In this document: positions 45,819 to 57,714 of the stretch, in pieces
Position numbering within the stretch: the first letter of the stretch is position 1
Layout: each line of letters begins with the position of its first letter
Assembly (NCBI GenBank): GCA_037501455.1
Contig: CM074863.1
Coordinates: 59,501,501-59,565,500, forward strand
Direction of reading: 5' to 3'
Source: Lantana camara
Lineage: Eukaryota > Streptophyta > Magnoliopsida > Lamiales > Verbenaceae
Length of the DNA: 64,000 bases
Program-made: the position numbers and the translations under genes
Notes under the pieces: generated by a model
The model's database searches: none
What the model was told of the DNA's origin: nothing
What the model saw: only the letters and a program-made list of their open reading frames with translations

Positions 45819-47035
45819 CTCAGCACAGCAGCTCGCCGGAATGGAGAAAACAACCCCTGTTTCGTCTTCAAAGCCTACAAAACCATAGCAGTAGAACCAG
45901 GCCACAACGGAGAAAATAAAGGGAGGAAAATGAAGATAAATCAGCAGCAAACACGCAACAACAAAGTAGCAATGAATCGGGCAAGGAAGAGATGCATATA
46001 TCAAACATTCATGGAGGTTCAGCCATGGTTGTTCGCATCTGAGCTAATTTCCAAAATAATCTTCCTTGGAAATAATACATAGAAGTCATATAGATCACAT
46101 ATATCTCATCAATCCATGAAATGATCCAAAGAAACCAAGAATTCATCAAGAAAATTTATATGACCTAACTATTCACACAACAGTCCCAAAAAGTGCTCAA
46201 ACAAGGAAGAAAATGGACTAATTCAGGCTCAAGAAAGATGAAAAGATGCAGGTTTGAATTCTGAACTTACCTTTCAAATTTGACGAGAAATGGTGGTCGA
46301 ACGAGCTCAAAATCGCAAAATGAATAGTAGCAGCCCCCTTTTCTTCTTCCTTCTCTCTTCCTCACGTTTCTGCCCCTCTTCTTCTTTCTATTACTGCTGG
46401 GTCCGAATGAGAGGCTGATTGAGTGAAACAGGGTTAAAAGAGGTTTATTTGGGTTAAAAAACGGGTCGGTTATGAGCAAAACGGGCGAGGGTCCCAAATC
46501 TATCACACGGGTCAAGTTTCGGATGAAATTCGAGGGATCAAACGGGTTTGGAAAATTATGAGGCCAAGTTCTCTAGCTTCCATTCTTTGTTACGAGTACG
46601 ATGTTACTTCCGGAATTCGAATTCGAATTCCCGATCTCAAGATACGCCTTCCGGAACCCAAGGTGCGCCAAAACAAGTTAGGCCCTTAAATCCCTAACAA
46701 ATAAAACAGTTCGAAAATGGTAACAAACGAACTTAAAAACATAAAACGAGCACGTAGACATGTTCATATCATATATAATTCATGCATATCACGTAATAAC
46801 AAAAGTTAGAATCAAAAACGAGTTCAAACGGATTAAAAACGAGGCACATAAGGCATAAACGTTCAAATAATTCATATAAGGTTCAAATAAAACTTCAAAT
46901 ATTAATTCAACTAATTCAAGAATATCACGTAATTAATATAATAAACACATAATTAGCGTAATTAAAGTAATTTAAATGCACACTTAGCTCACTCATGAAG
47001 GTGTACCTGTACGACCGGACGAGCTGGATGTTACA

Positions 47036-48717
47036 AACTCCCCTCCTTCAAAAGGACCTGTCCCCAGGTCCGAAGCAAGGTCTTGAACGACTCGTGAAAT
47101 GAATTTAACTCCACACTTCCGCTGCGCCACTCTGACCAGTCTTCAAGTGGCTTTACGGATTTTAAATCCCACTATAAGACCCGATAGAAGTCTTCAAATC
47201 CAAAGATCTCCTCTCCCAAACCGCGAAGCTCACGAACCGTCTCGAACAACTGCACTGAGAGAAAATAAGTTAACTCATTTAAAACAAGCACCGCTTCAAG
47301 TCTCTCAAAATCTCTTTAGTAATAGCAAACCGGACACAAAGTCCTTAGTTGTCTGCTCCCACTTCCAAATAGAATTTGAAATTAGTTAGAGAATCCTGTC
47401 GGTTCCCGATGCTCGGTCTTCAACCGATGATATGATAGATATTGCTACACGAAGTTTGCAACATCCTTTCTCGTGCTACTACATCAAACCAAATCTTCAA
47501 GTCCTCGAACCAACTCGAACCAAGAGTGGGATATTGTCGTGACCTTGCACTTCTCGAGGTGTAGGCCACACTCTCTCACAAGAACCCACAACCAAAGCCT
47601 TCCTTAATGCCTCGATTGTATACGATGTAGCCTCGAGTACCCTCGGTTAAGTAAAAGCCGGTGCCTAAGGCAACTCGCTTCAACCGCCGCATCCCACTCA
47701 AGACCATACCTCTTAATTGTCGTTCATGTCACGAGATGACCGCCTATAGAGAGACAAATCTCCTATTGAATCAGGATAACACTAGAGACTTTACTCTGAG
47801 GTAAATTCTCGGTTCTTCTACCCAAACACGTAGTCGACAATACCCTTGTAGAAACCACAACTGAAGCCACCCACGAAACTCAAAAGAAGCGCGAAGACAC
47901 CACTCCTCGAAGCTAGCAAAAGGGTATTCTCTTCTCCACGGTTAACCCGCGTAGCTCACGGTAGGTTATGTTCATCTTAAAGTCCCATCTTCTTCCTTAG
48001 ATAAGACAAGATCACTCCACCAAGAAATACCCAACTTGATAAAACCAGTTTCTAAGAGCTTATCGACCACGTCTTGGACTCCATAACCCCACCAGAGTCC
48101 ACCGGTAGGAAATCTTCTGAAAAAGGGGTCCAACTCCGGGATAAAGACCATGACCGTCTCAATATCCCTATCATGTGGTGATCAATTCCATCCTTCAAGG
48201 AATCATCAAGAAGGTCTTACTCCGATCTTTGTCCACTCAAGCTCGGTTCGACCCTCCGGTTATCCTAAAGGCAAGCCACAAAGCTTGTCGCACCATCCCG
48301 GAATAACTATTCGCTCCACGAAGGATATAAATGGGCTAGTCTTCAATCTAATACCCGAAAATATCATTGAGTCCCAAAATGGACCACCTAAAAGCAACCA
48401 CCACGCCTAAGGTAACCCTGTACCTTAACAAAGCTCCTTCAAGAAGAACCACCGGGTAAACTCGGCCCTCACAACACACCAACACTCTCGGACCCTCAAC
48501 TCACCAAACTCTCTTCCAAGAAGAGAGTCTACATGAAAAGAAAAGAAAAGCCACAAACAAGCAGCAAACAAGAACACACAAGTACTAAGAAACAACGAAG
48601 AAATATGGAAAAAAAAATAACATGCATGTATGTAGTGCCATGAATGTTTAGTGTACCTTTCACTATGGTGGTAGTGTCGAGCTTATTGTCAAGATGTTCA
48701 CTTTCACTTGTTCCAAC
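47036..48717 (-). mobile_element. 3' part of the interior of element G (spacer, PPT)
   Basis: Polypurine tract on the minus strand, TGAAGGAGGGGAGTT (47036-47050). PPT hairpin GGACCTG-TCCC-CAGGTCC at 47054-47071. Spacer motif with CATTCATGGCA (minus strand) near 48645. The rest is similar to the complement of 1260-1933. No pol is recognisable; short ORFs are unrecognised. Confidence 0.7.
47054..47071 (-). repeat. PPT-adjacent hairpin of element G
   Basis: Sense strand GGACCTG-GGGA-CAGGTCC, perfect 7-bp arms, three bases from the polypurine tract. Confidence 0.75.
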
Positions 48718-49462
48718 TCAGATTCGGCTAGGAGCTTTGGAACCACGGTTCTTCGGTGGCCTTGGATTCTTGTCCTTCGGGCAACTATTCGCCATATGTC
48801 CTGATTCTCCACACTTGAAGCATCTACCGAACTTCTTCCGACATACTTCCTCCGTGTGGTTCGGGCCTTGGCAATAGGAACATTGAATTGTCTCCGTTGG
48901 TGGAGGCATCAATTCCATCTTCGAACCACTCTTCTAACTTCCTCGGACCATGTATGTACCGGTGAGGCTTGGAGAACTCGTTGAATATTGTCTCTACATT
49001 CTTGCAAATAACTCCGAAAATTTGGACAAGGACAATCTTTGCCGGCTCCCGAACTCTCAAGCTCTATAATAAGTTCATCCATTTTCTTTAATTCTTGTTC
49101 AAGATTCAAGAATTCTTGGAGTCTTCTTACCATTACGTTTGGAGGGATATACTAATAGCAAAATTCCCGAACGAATCTCTCCCAAGTAATCTCTTCCCCG
49201 GATTCTTCCACTCTCGATCTTAATTCTTTTATCCATTTCGAAGCTTGGCCTTGAAATAAATGGCATGTACACTTCAATTTCTCTTGCGAGATTCCCGAAA
49301 AATTTCCCAAATCTCTAGTATCTCGGACAACCATTCTTCGGCCCTAACTTCATCACCTCCGAACCACTTCGGCGGGTCAAACTCTTTAAACCTCTTGTAT
49401 ACCGAAGACTCTTGCTTTTCTTGTCCTTCCCTCAAAGATACTTATTGATGTTGAGAAGCCAT
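48718..49462 (-). pseudogene. gag: Broken gag of element G with two zinc knuckles
   Basis: Homologous to gag B and longer at the C-terminus. It starts at 49462 (MASQHQ, after TTTCAG|G) but has an in-frame stop at codon 7 (49442-49444), another stop at 49152-49154, and at least two frame changes (near 49330 and near 48915). Recognisable parts: FKEFDPPKWF, FQGQASKWIKEL, WERFVREFCY, then RRLQEFLNLEQELKK. The 48718-48918 frame has two CCHC knuckles, CSYCQGPNHTEEVC and CFKCGESGHMANSC, the nucleocapsid RNA-binding motif (DNA about 48781-48882). A basic, proline-rich tail follows and the frame ends with no protease or reverse transcriptase after it. This shows the complete gag layout that B lost, and that G never or no longer carried pol. 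Confidence 0.88.
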
Positions 49463-49663
49463 CCTGAAATAACAAAATTTATTCCAAATATCGATGCGTG
49501 CAGAGTTTAGTACATGTTCATGTCAACAATTAGAGCAAATAATCTAAATAATTCAAGTAATTTACATATTTGATGAAAGTGAATGCAAACAAACACGTAA
49601 TCCTAAGCAGAATGACCTAGACAGATCCAACACGACGCTAGAGCTCCAGTTTTGCAACCCAGA

Positions 49664-49675
49664 GCTCTGATACCA
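49664..49675 (-). other. Primer-binding site of element G
   Basis: Minus strand TGGTATCAGAGC, eight bases inside the LTR end at 49684. Confidence 0.85.
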
Positions 49676-49683
49676 ATTTAGGA

Positions 49684-50433
49684 TGTAGCACCCCGGAGCG
49701 CAGCCCCGCATCATAGACCAACACGTGTAACGAAATGGAAACTCCGCACACGTATCAAACTACGGAAAACGGGAGACAAACAAAATCTCTCCTATCCTAG
49801 GCGATCTAGACCATAAATTAGAGTGCGCAATCAAATCAAACATCACACGCGGAAGCTCCAGGATTCAAATAAACAAGCTTACATACTTTCATAATAGGCA
49901 TAAAGTAATCAATTTATACATGCCACGCCCAACCCGAACCAAATTAAATTCATATAAGTTCCAAAGTTCGAAATCTAAATCATATCTTATACATAATTCC
50001 GAAATTCATAAATAACGATGCAAGGTATGCAAAAGACACCCCTAAGACTCGAACAACTCGAAAATAAAAGACCGCTGCCTAGCACGAACAGAAGACCTGC
50101 ACTTGCAACTTAAAGAACAAAAGGGGAAAAAAGAAAACAACGAGGAGAGGTCAGTCCTAAAGACTGGTGGGGGGCTAACACACGCACACGTACATATATG
50201 TAAGAGCATAGCATATTCAAAATTTAAAAGTTTATGTACCGGGGCGTGGTTTTTACATTCTAAAACATTTTAACCCGTGATACTAAATATAGAAAAGATT
50301 TAAGGCCTAAAGCCCAAAATAATCAAGTTTTAGAAATTATAATCCACTCCCGTTTCACAAACAACAAACATAATCAAAATCAAAATAACTCACCGAGAAC
50401 GAGTTCCAAATCCACCTAACTCCTTTCATAATC
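49684..50433 (-). mobile_element. 5' LTR of element G, 3' part
   Basis: Minus strand end ...GGGGTGCTACA before the PBS. Similar to the complement of the end of LTR B. Contains CTAGGC near 50077, acceptor GTGCAG|G at 50094, and hairpin CAGTC-CTAAA-GACTG near 50154-50168. Interrupted at 50434 by solo LTR I; about 54 bp more follow at 57193-57246. Confidence 0.8.
50429..50433. repeat. TSD TAATC, left copy, of solo LTR I
   Basis: TAATC precedes TATAACGCCCC and recurs at 57188-57192. Confidence 0.82.
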
Positions 50434-50584
50434 TATAACGCCCCAACTTTTTCGTAATCTAATGACGTATGTGTTTACTAATTTGCGCGAATTAATTGTT
50501 CATAAGTGTTTTATATATTTAATTTTATATATAAAATGTTAAATATTTATATCTTAATTTCTTTAATATTAAATTTATTGTAAT

Positions 50585-53477
50585 TGTAGCACCCCAGACG
50601 GAGGATACCACATCCCCCGCACTAGGACTCAGACTCGGTCATGAAATAGAAAGTTCATGCCCGAATCTGAATCATAGCGAACGGAAGACCAACTCACACA
50701 CTAGGCTAGGCGGATCTAACTCGACAAACTCAGAGCGCGGAATCAATTTAAAACAATCAGCAACAGATAGCGGAAGTAATTAAAACAACATGCAGAACAG
50801 GTGACGGGTTCAAGTAGCATACATACCTAATCCCGAATATCAATTCATAATCCAACATAATAAACAACATAAGTATCATCAATATCTAATGATATCCAAA
50901 TACTAGCTTACTAACCCCACACGGGTTTAAGTCTAAGTAGAACATAAGCATAACCTTCAAGTGTGAAACATAAATACATAACATAAGTAAGGTATGCGAG
51001 AAATGCAACCTAACACCAACTAGACTGACAAGTGTGACTCCGAAGACTGACTTCCGCCTAGCTCAAGCCAAAAGGAATCCTGCAAACTAAAAGATAAAAT
51101 GAGGTGTCAGTCAACTGATTGAGTGAGGGGGGCTAAAACACACCCACAATATATATATACAGAGCATAGCACAGAATAAAAGGATGGACTCATGAACCGA
51201 GGATAGGTGTTGCATACCAAAACATTTTGAAAGAACCCAAATAGATATAGATATAAGTTTAGAAGCCATTTTTCAGAAAGACTCTATCCCGATTCATAAT
51301 TCCATAGCATAACATAATCAACTGCTCGGCGATTACGAGCTTCCAACCTCAACTCCGGGTGATGGTAGGGTTGCGCGGCCCTAACCATCAAGACAGGCGA
51401 GGGGAGTGCTAATGCTACTCCAACCCTCAGGACTCCGTTTCCCAACCAAACCTCTTGGTGGGTCCCGGTACATCCTCTTCATACAGATGGAGACTACGCA
51501 ATGGATAAATACCCGACGGCCCTAACCGTCCCGGGGGACCCATTACCCGTAGCTCCTAGGCCCAAAGATAGAACAGAATAGAACATATAACATATAACAT
51601 GGCCAACTCGCTAAAGAAACATAACACAACTGATTTTTCCAAAATAGCTTACATATGCCTCAAAAACTGGTTTTTATATGTATCCCTACGCTGTGGAATT
51701 TAAGCCACGAAGGCTCCCACCCACGCAGGACGCACGCACAAGGTCATAAACATATCATATCCAACACATACGTATTTATAGTAAGGTGTACTCGCATGCA
51801 AGGGTAGAAATCAGCATGTAAAGGCCATAGGTCGCATAGCTATACAAAATCCTAAACCTCACCTCGTGATAATAGAGTCTGAGAGTGTGAAGGGCCAAAC
51901 ACTCTAAACCACTAGCCCACCAGCACCACCAAAATTTTGTAACAAACGTACAAAAGCCCATGACTTAAACTCTATATGAACTAAGTAAGACGCACGGCGT
52001 ACAAAGTATGAATGACATGCGAAATGGAATGATGTTTATCAAATTGGTCACAAGGGATATTTTAAATATTCAAGTAAATCATGCAAGTAAGGAAGTATAA
52101 AGGTTCAGAGATTGCATTACAAGTCATATGGGATCATATAAGTCAAGTAGCAACTCAGACGAATCAAATACGTACGAAAAAGCAAGTAAAAGGGGTCACA
52201 GACGTATGAGAACGGCCATTCCCATGCACAACATAGCATGGGAACAGTCCTTCCCACGCCAAGGCCAAGCGAGACTGGGAACGGCCGTTCCCAGTCCAAG
52301 CACACATGGGAACGGTCGTTCCCATGTTCGGCCACCAAAACAAACCCTAGCCCGGAAGGGTCGTTCTGGGCTTAAAGCACAAAAGGGAACGGCCGTTTTG
52401 GCCATGGATCTGGAGCAGAAACTCGACAATTTCGGGAAGAAGAAGGGGAACACCAAAAATCATCAATCCAACACAAAATCCACCATAAAATATCATGAGA
52501 TTCAGGTATAACATCATATAAATCATGCTTAGCATCAAAACATCAATTAATTCAAGTTTAGGAATGTTTTTGCCCAAAATCTCCAACACCCATTTTCATG
52601 AATTTCAAGCTTAAACATGAAGATATGAATTCCTAGTCTTCCTGCATGAATTTCCAGCAACTATGACACATAAGGAGCACTCAAATCATCAAGGCTTGCT
52701 TAAGGAATTCAAGATCTCATCATTCAAGTTCATACTAACAATTTCATGCTCCAATCCAAGAATAGAAATGAAATACTCATCAAAAGAGATCCAAAGCTTA
52801 CCTTGTCTTGTGAAGGAATGAGGAATCAAAGAATATGAGCTCTTAGAATGAAAGATGGTTCAAGTCTTGATCTTCTCTTGAAGTTTCCCTATGATTCTCT
52901 TTGAAGCTAACTTGTGTGGTTTGAAATGAAATGAAAAGGGATAAAGTTATTTATATGGTGGCTAATAGTTTTAGGTCAAGGTTAGGGTTTCCAAGATATA
53001 ATATGAGGCTAAAGGCTTTAATAGGATTTGGGCTCAAATAAATGACTTCCGGCCCAATAGGTCAAAGTAAAAGGGTTTAATGTCTAAACAGTTTCTGAAA
53101 GATATAAAGTAAATTCCATTGGATCCGAATCACCGAATCAAGTCCAATGCTGGTGTCGGAATTCGAATACGAATTCCCAAGCTCATATTGGTCCCGAACG
53201 ACCCAAACCCACCTAACTCAAGTTAGGCCTCAAACACACAAATAGGTCCAAGTCCTATTTAAATCCAACTCTAACAATTAATTTAAATTCACATAAGTTC
53301 CGTTCTTAGGTTGTCATGCAAGAATTCATATTTTATCATTTTGCATTTTAATCAATTAAATCCCATTTCAATCAAAGTTGGAATTAAACGCATAGGAAGG
53401 GAATTAATTCACATAAATGCGTAAGGTAAACTCTCTCGTGACGCATACCTGTTCGATTTATCGGACGGGGCGTCACA
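50585..53477 (-). mobile_element. Solo LTR H inserted in LTR I
   Basis: 2893 bp, minus strand TGTGACGCCCCGTCC...GGGGTGCTACA. Flanks GTAAT (50580-50584) and ATAAT (53478-53482) match at four of five bases, a slightly decayed TSD. U3 palindrome GAATTCG-TATT-CGAATTC near 53159; donor ACAAG|GTAAGC at 52801; palindromes 52210-52400; hairpin CAGTCAACTGATTG near 51107; acceptor TTGCAG|G at 51080; pair GCTAGGCGGA / TCCGCCTAGC (near 51052 and 50704, plus coordinates). F-like in overall sequence. Confidence 0.85.
52210..52400. repeat. Palindrome cluster of LTR H, including a perfect 22-bp palindrome
   Basis: The core GGGAACGGCCGTTCCC at 52277-52292 extends to a perfect 22-bp palindrome at 52274-52295. 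A second unit at 52305-52326 has 10-bp arms (CATGGGAACG/CGTTCCCATG) around GT. Decayed units: GAACGGCCATTC (52210-52221), GGGAACAGTCCTTCCC (52240-52255), GGAAGGGTCGTTCTGG (about 52354-52369) and GGGAACGGCCGTTTTG (52385-52400). Confidence 0.87.
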
Positions 53478-53575
53478 ATAATGTGTTGACTTGATTAAAT
53501 GTCAATTATTCATACCTTAAGTTAACTAATATTAATTATATACGAATTAGTGACTTTTAAATCCTAATGTGTTAA

Positions 53576-53580
<5 letters not shown>

Positions 53581-53607
<27 letters not shown>
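53581..53607. repeat. TA microsatellite in LTR I
   Basis: 27 bp of TA repeat, in the 5' part of LTR I just after the H insertion. Confidence 0.85.
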
Positions 53608-53611
<4 letters not shown>

Positions 53612-55124
53612 TTCGTGCTAATTAAATTTTAAATATATGTATTTAGTGCATTTTAATTTAAACCATATTAAATTCGTGCCTATGATTTTAAATTAAATAA
53701 ATTTGTACACTTTGATAAATGTGATTAAAATCGTGCACTTTGTTGTTATTTAAATATGAATTTGAATTTACGTTAATTCTTGCACTTTCTTTTAAATGAT
53801 ATTTAAGTCGTGCACTTTTATATACATATTTAAATTTCATTTAAATTTTGTCACTTATTTGAAAATGTTATGAATTTATTTATGCCTTGTTTATGAGTGT
53901 TATAAATGTGCTTCGTTCTAATATGATTTGATACCGAAATTTTGTGCAAATTTAATATGTCGAAGATATACGTGTCATGAATATGAATATATGTTCATTT
54001 CGTATTTTCGGATTCATTTGCATTAGTTTCAAATTTATTTTGTTCTTGGAATCCAAATTGGGGGCTAATGAGCAATTAGCGCACCCTTGGTTCCGTATGT
54101 GATATCTTGACCTAGGAAACTCGGATTCGAGTTTTTTCAACTTCGCTGAACTCGTAAGGAAAATTTAGGTTTAATGAACTTAGCCTCATATTTTTCTAAG
54201 ACCATTTGAACCTCCGAAATTCAACCGAAAACCGAAACGAATGCAAATCTGCCATTCTTTACTAAAAATGCCATAACTCATTCAAACCTTGACCAAATTG
54301 ACCATGGTTGGAGGCATTGGAACCCCAGTTAAGCCCACTATCTGATCCTTATCCACCTCAACCGAACCAATCCTCACACATAAGGAAATAATCGGCCAAA
54401 AGCCCCTGCTCTCCAGAAAATCCCGTCACCATGCCCTACTTGGAGATTTCAAGCTCAAATCTCTTCCATCTTCCATCTAATCAACAAGGTAAGTTTAGGG
54501 TTGTGATATACATTCATTTAGAGTCATTTTGATCCATTCATCCCCAAATTTGAGCTTACTTTGATGGAGTTTGATGTATATGAGTGAACAGTTAGGTTAT
54601 AGATGAATTTCTTGATCTCTTGGATTCCTTGATGATTGTGATTGTTTTAAAGCATGAGATTGGTCACTTTAACTTCTTTATATCAGATATGAACATGTAT
54701 TAGATGGTAGTTGAGAATTCATTGAGAATCCAATAATGAATTTTGGAGAAATTGGTTGAAACTTGAAGTCATTTGCCTTCTTCTCGTACTTAACTGCTGC
54801 TGTTGATTTTGGGGACTGAAATTGCTGTCAATTGTTGCTCCTTTTTGCCTTGTTTGTTGCTTGTTTGTTGGCCATTTCGTGCTTGAGCTTATGCCCTATT
54901 TTTAGGATGTTTTGCCCCTGTTTTTTTGGCTTGAACTGCTGCGTCAGCTGCTGCTCTTTTCCTTGTTTCTTGGTTGTCCGTTTTCAGTCATTTATGGGAG
55001 TATTTGGCCTTGATTGTTGCTGAATGTATGGCCCTTAATACCTACTACCTGTTGCTATGAATTCTTGCATTGAAACAGAGTATAAAGCTTCGTTGTGCTG
55101 CTGCTGCCTTGCGTCTGTACTGCA

Positions 55125-55169
55125 CTCCCCGGCCGGGGAGATTTTATGCATGAAAAAGGCCCGGCCGGG
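55125..55169. repeat. Palindromes of LTR I
   Basis: Perfect CTCCCCGGCCGGGGAG (55125-55140) and CCCGGCCGGG (55160-55169). Arms resemble LTRs E and K. Confidence 0.82.
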
Positions 55170-57187
55170 TAGTTGTTGTGCAGAAGCTACTGCATCTTTC
55201 TTCCAATTGTGCATGCCTTTTTATTTTGTGTGTTTTGTCTTGCTTGACGCATGGACTTATTTCTTAGGCATGCAGGTGTGTGTTTGTGTAATGTAATGTG
55301 CGTATATATATATGTATATGTTCTTGATGTTGTGTTTATGCATGTGTAAAGTATATACATATATTATATACCTAATAAGGCATGCATGTATAGGTACGTT
55401 TAGATATATATATGACTAAAATAATTACTTGTACATGCATGTAAGTATTAATTGTGCATGGCTTGAATGCATGCATCAATATGATTATTTATAAATATTG
55501 CATGCATGGTGGTATATGTACGTGGATGTTTATTATATATTAAATATGATTTGATTTAATTGAATTATAGAATTAAATTGTTACCTATTTCATGTTCTTA
55601 TCTAATTTCCGATCTTGAATTGAATGCATTTATTTGTCTATCCTCTAATTGTAAATGTGATTTAGTACGTAATATGATCGTTATGTGAAATTCTTGAATT
55701 GAGTTGGTATGAAATGTGAAAGTTGTAAACTTAATGAATATGAACACTTCCTTGAACGAATGAATGGCTCATTTATATGATTTAAATACGTTAATCGTGC
55801 ACATGAACGTGTTCATTACATAATATCATCTTTTATGCATTCATATCATGTTCATTGCATGTCGTGCGTCATATATGGTTCATTTGGAGTCTTGAGTCTC
55901 ACGAACACGTCACGTTGTCCTTTGTATAGTTTTCTCCAGGGCGGAGACGTACCGGATTCATAGGACACTTTCAAGTCTTCTTGTCTTCTTGGTTTTGTTC
56001 GGTAAGAGGCGTACAGGTGGGTTTCTCTACTATTTAGTTAAATGACCCTATATACTCCCAATGTGTAAAGATTTCAGCCAAAAATATATATATATAGAGT
56101 CGTTTTCAAGGGTCAATGATTTTAAAAGTAAAGCCCTTCTTTTATGAACCTACCTAATGTTTTGGCGAGATAGAATGAATGAATGCACAGAATGGGGCCC
56201 AGGGACTTGGTGTGAGTGGTGACCCGAGGAGGAATGGGCTGACGGTGATCCCTCACACTAGTTCCACTAATGAACGGCGTAACCGGACCTCGTTAGGAGT
56301 TAGCGAGGAATGGACGCTGAGTGCCACTAAGGGAGTCATAAAACCCTTTTGGTCAATGAATGGATGGTTCGGGCCGATCACCCGGCCATCACCCGGAGAA
56401 AGAAGGTGTTAATGTCTATGAATGTGCACGAAAGAATGAAATGCATGAAAGAAAGAAAGAAAGAAAGAATGTTTAATGAACTACACGAGGTGTTGGTTGG
56501 AGATAATGCACGCCTACTCGCCGAGCCACAAAAGACCTAATGAATGAAAATGAATGTTATAATCCCTTTTGATGACTTCTTTATTTCACCCATTTGCGAA
56601 ATGTTCTAAAAACCTCATTTGGGATTATAACTTGCATGTGAATATTTAAATATTGCCTTATATAATACGATGCCATTTTTATACCCACCAGTCTCCTATA
56701 GACTGAACCTGAATTGTTTTCAGTGTTCTTGCAGGTTTGGAGTGCTAGGCGGGAAGTCAAGTCTGTTAAGTCGTTCGGTTAGATCAGAGTCTGTCCATAT
56801 GCATATTGAATTATGATATGTTTAAGTTGCGGAGAATGTATGATTAGTATTGATTATTACTATTATCATGAATTCAAGATAAGCTTACAGGAATAGAAAG
56901 AATCTGGAATTGATGTTTTATGATTTTATTGAATTTTGGGATTAGGTATCTATGCTAGTTGAACCCGTTGCTCTTTGCTTATTTTGTTATTTATGTATGT
57001 ACCTTGCTACCGCATTGGTAATATTTCTATTTTATTGTCTCTTTGGTTGCGATAGTTAGCTCCCGCCTAGCTTAGCGAGTGTGTATGTCCCCGTTCGCCG
57101 TGATTTAGCTCGGGTATGGATTGTCCATTTCATATTCGGGTCGGGTCTCGGTGCAGGGGATGTGGTACCTTGCGCTCGGGTGCTACA

Positions 57188-57192
57188 TAATC
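57188..57192. repeat. TSD TAATC, right copy, of solo LTR I
   Basis: Matches 50429-50433. Note that the following sequence also repeats ATAATC. Confidence 0.8.
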
Positions 57193-57246
57193 ATAATCAT
57201 AATCAAAACAAAATCATACATAGAACATAATCAATCCACCTTCTTC
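57193..57246 (-). mobile_element. 5' LTR of element G, short continuation
   Basis: Matches the complement of LTR B near 16520-16560 (ending ATCCACCTTC). Cut by LTR J at 57247; the rest of this LTR should lie beyond the window. Confidence 0.65.
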
Positions 57247-57678
57247 TGTAACACCCGGAATGCTAGGTAGCCACATCCCCCGCACTATAGTTCAATCCAC
57301 ATATGGAACGAACACCCATACATGAATCAAACCTATAGCGAACGGGAGACAATAAAAAAATGACTCACTAGCTAAGCGGGACTAACCCTCAATTAAATAT
57401 AAACATGAATAATCAATAAATGGAAGAATAATATACATTCATGTCCTTAACATCTTTCAAGGTCATTTCCATCATCTCCATATATACAATATCAATTTTC
57501 CAAAGACAAGTCATAATATACCTAGATACCATAACAATTCATAAGCAATACATATGCATCAAGTAGATAAATGAATTGTGCTAGACTCAATGTAAAGACT
57601 TGCCCCGACTCATTCCCACCTAGCACTCAACCTGCAAGACCTGAAAGGTGAGGTGTCAGTCTACAAAAGACTAAGCGC

Positions 57679-57714
57679 GGGGGGGGGGGGGGGGGGGGGG
57701 GGGGGGAGGGGGGG
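57679..57714 (+). repeat. G28-A-G7 homopolymer
   Basis: 28 consecutive G, one A, seven G, next to the 3' hairpin of LTR J where other LTRs have only a few G (for example GAGGGGGGC at 51124). Could be real slippage or a sequencing or polishing error. Confidence 0.75.

Larger units (their letters stand above)
43892..47035 (-). mobile_element. Chimeric LTR: 5' LTR of E fused to 3' LTR of G
   Basis: On the minus strand it starts TGTAACATCC after G's polypurine tract and ends ...GGGGTGCTACA before E's PBS, so it has an interior on both sides. Bases 43892-44825 are nearly identical to the E 3' LTR (18063-18955). Bases about 44838-47035 are of the B/G type (complement of sequence like 13150-16200). 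Between them lie 11 bases, CTCCCCAGATG (44826-44836), that copy sequence found about 60 bp away in E-type LTRs, as in filler DNA of plant end joining. The junction falls at equivalent positions of the two LTR types, near a shared GCGAGA. Confidence 0.82.
50434..57187 (+). mobile_element. Solo LTR I inserted in the G 5' LTR and carrying solo LTR H
   Basis: Starts TATAACGCCCC (first TG mutated to TA), ends GGTGCTACA, with TSDs TAATC. Without H it is about 3856 bp. Signals: U3 palindrome AAACTCG-GATT-CGAGTTT 54117-54134; TATATTTTTC-like CATATTTTTC near 54187; donor AACAAG|GTAAGT at 54489; palindromes 55125-55169; middle GC box about 56195-56400; hairpin CAGTCT-CCTAT-AGACTG near 56689-56705; acceptor CTTGCAG|G at 56734; pair GCTAGGCGGGA (56744-56754) / TCCCGCCTAGC (57061-57071). 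Confidence 0.88.
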
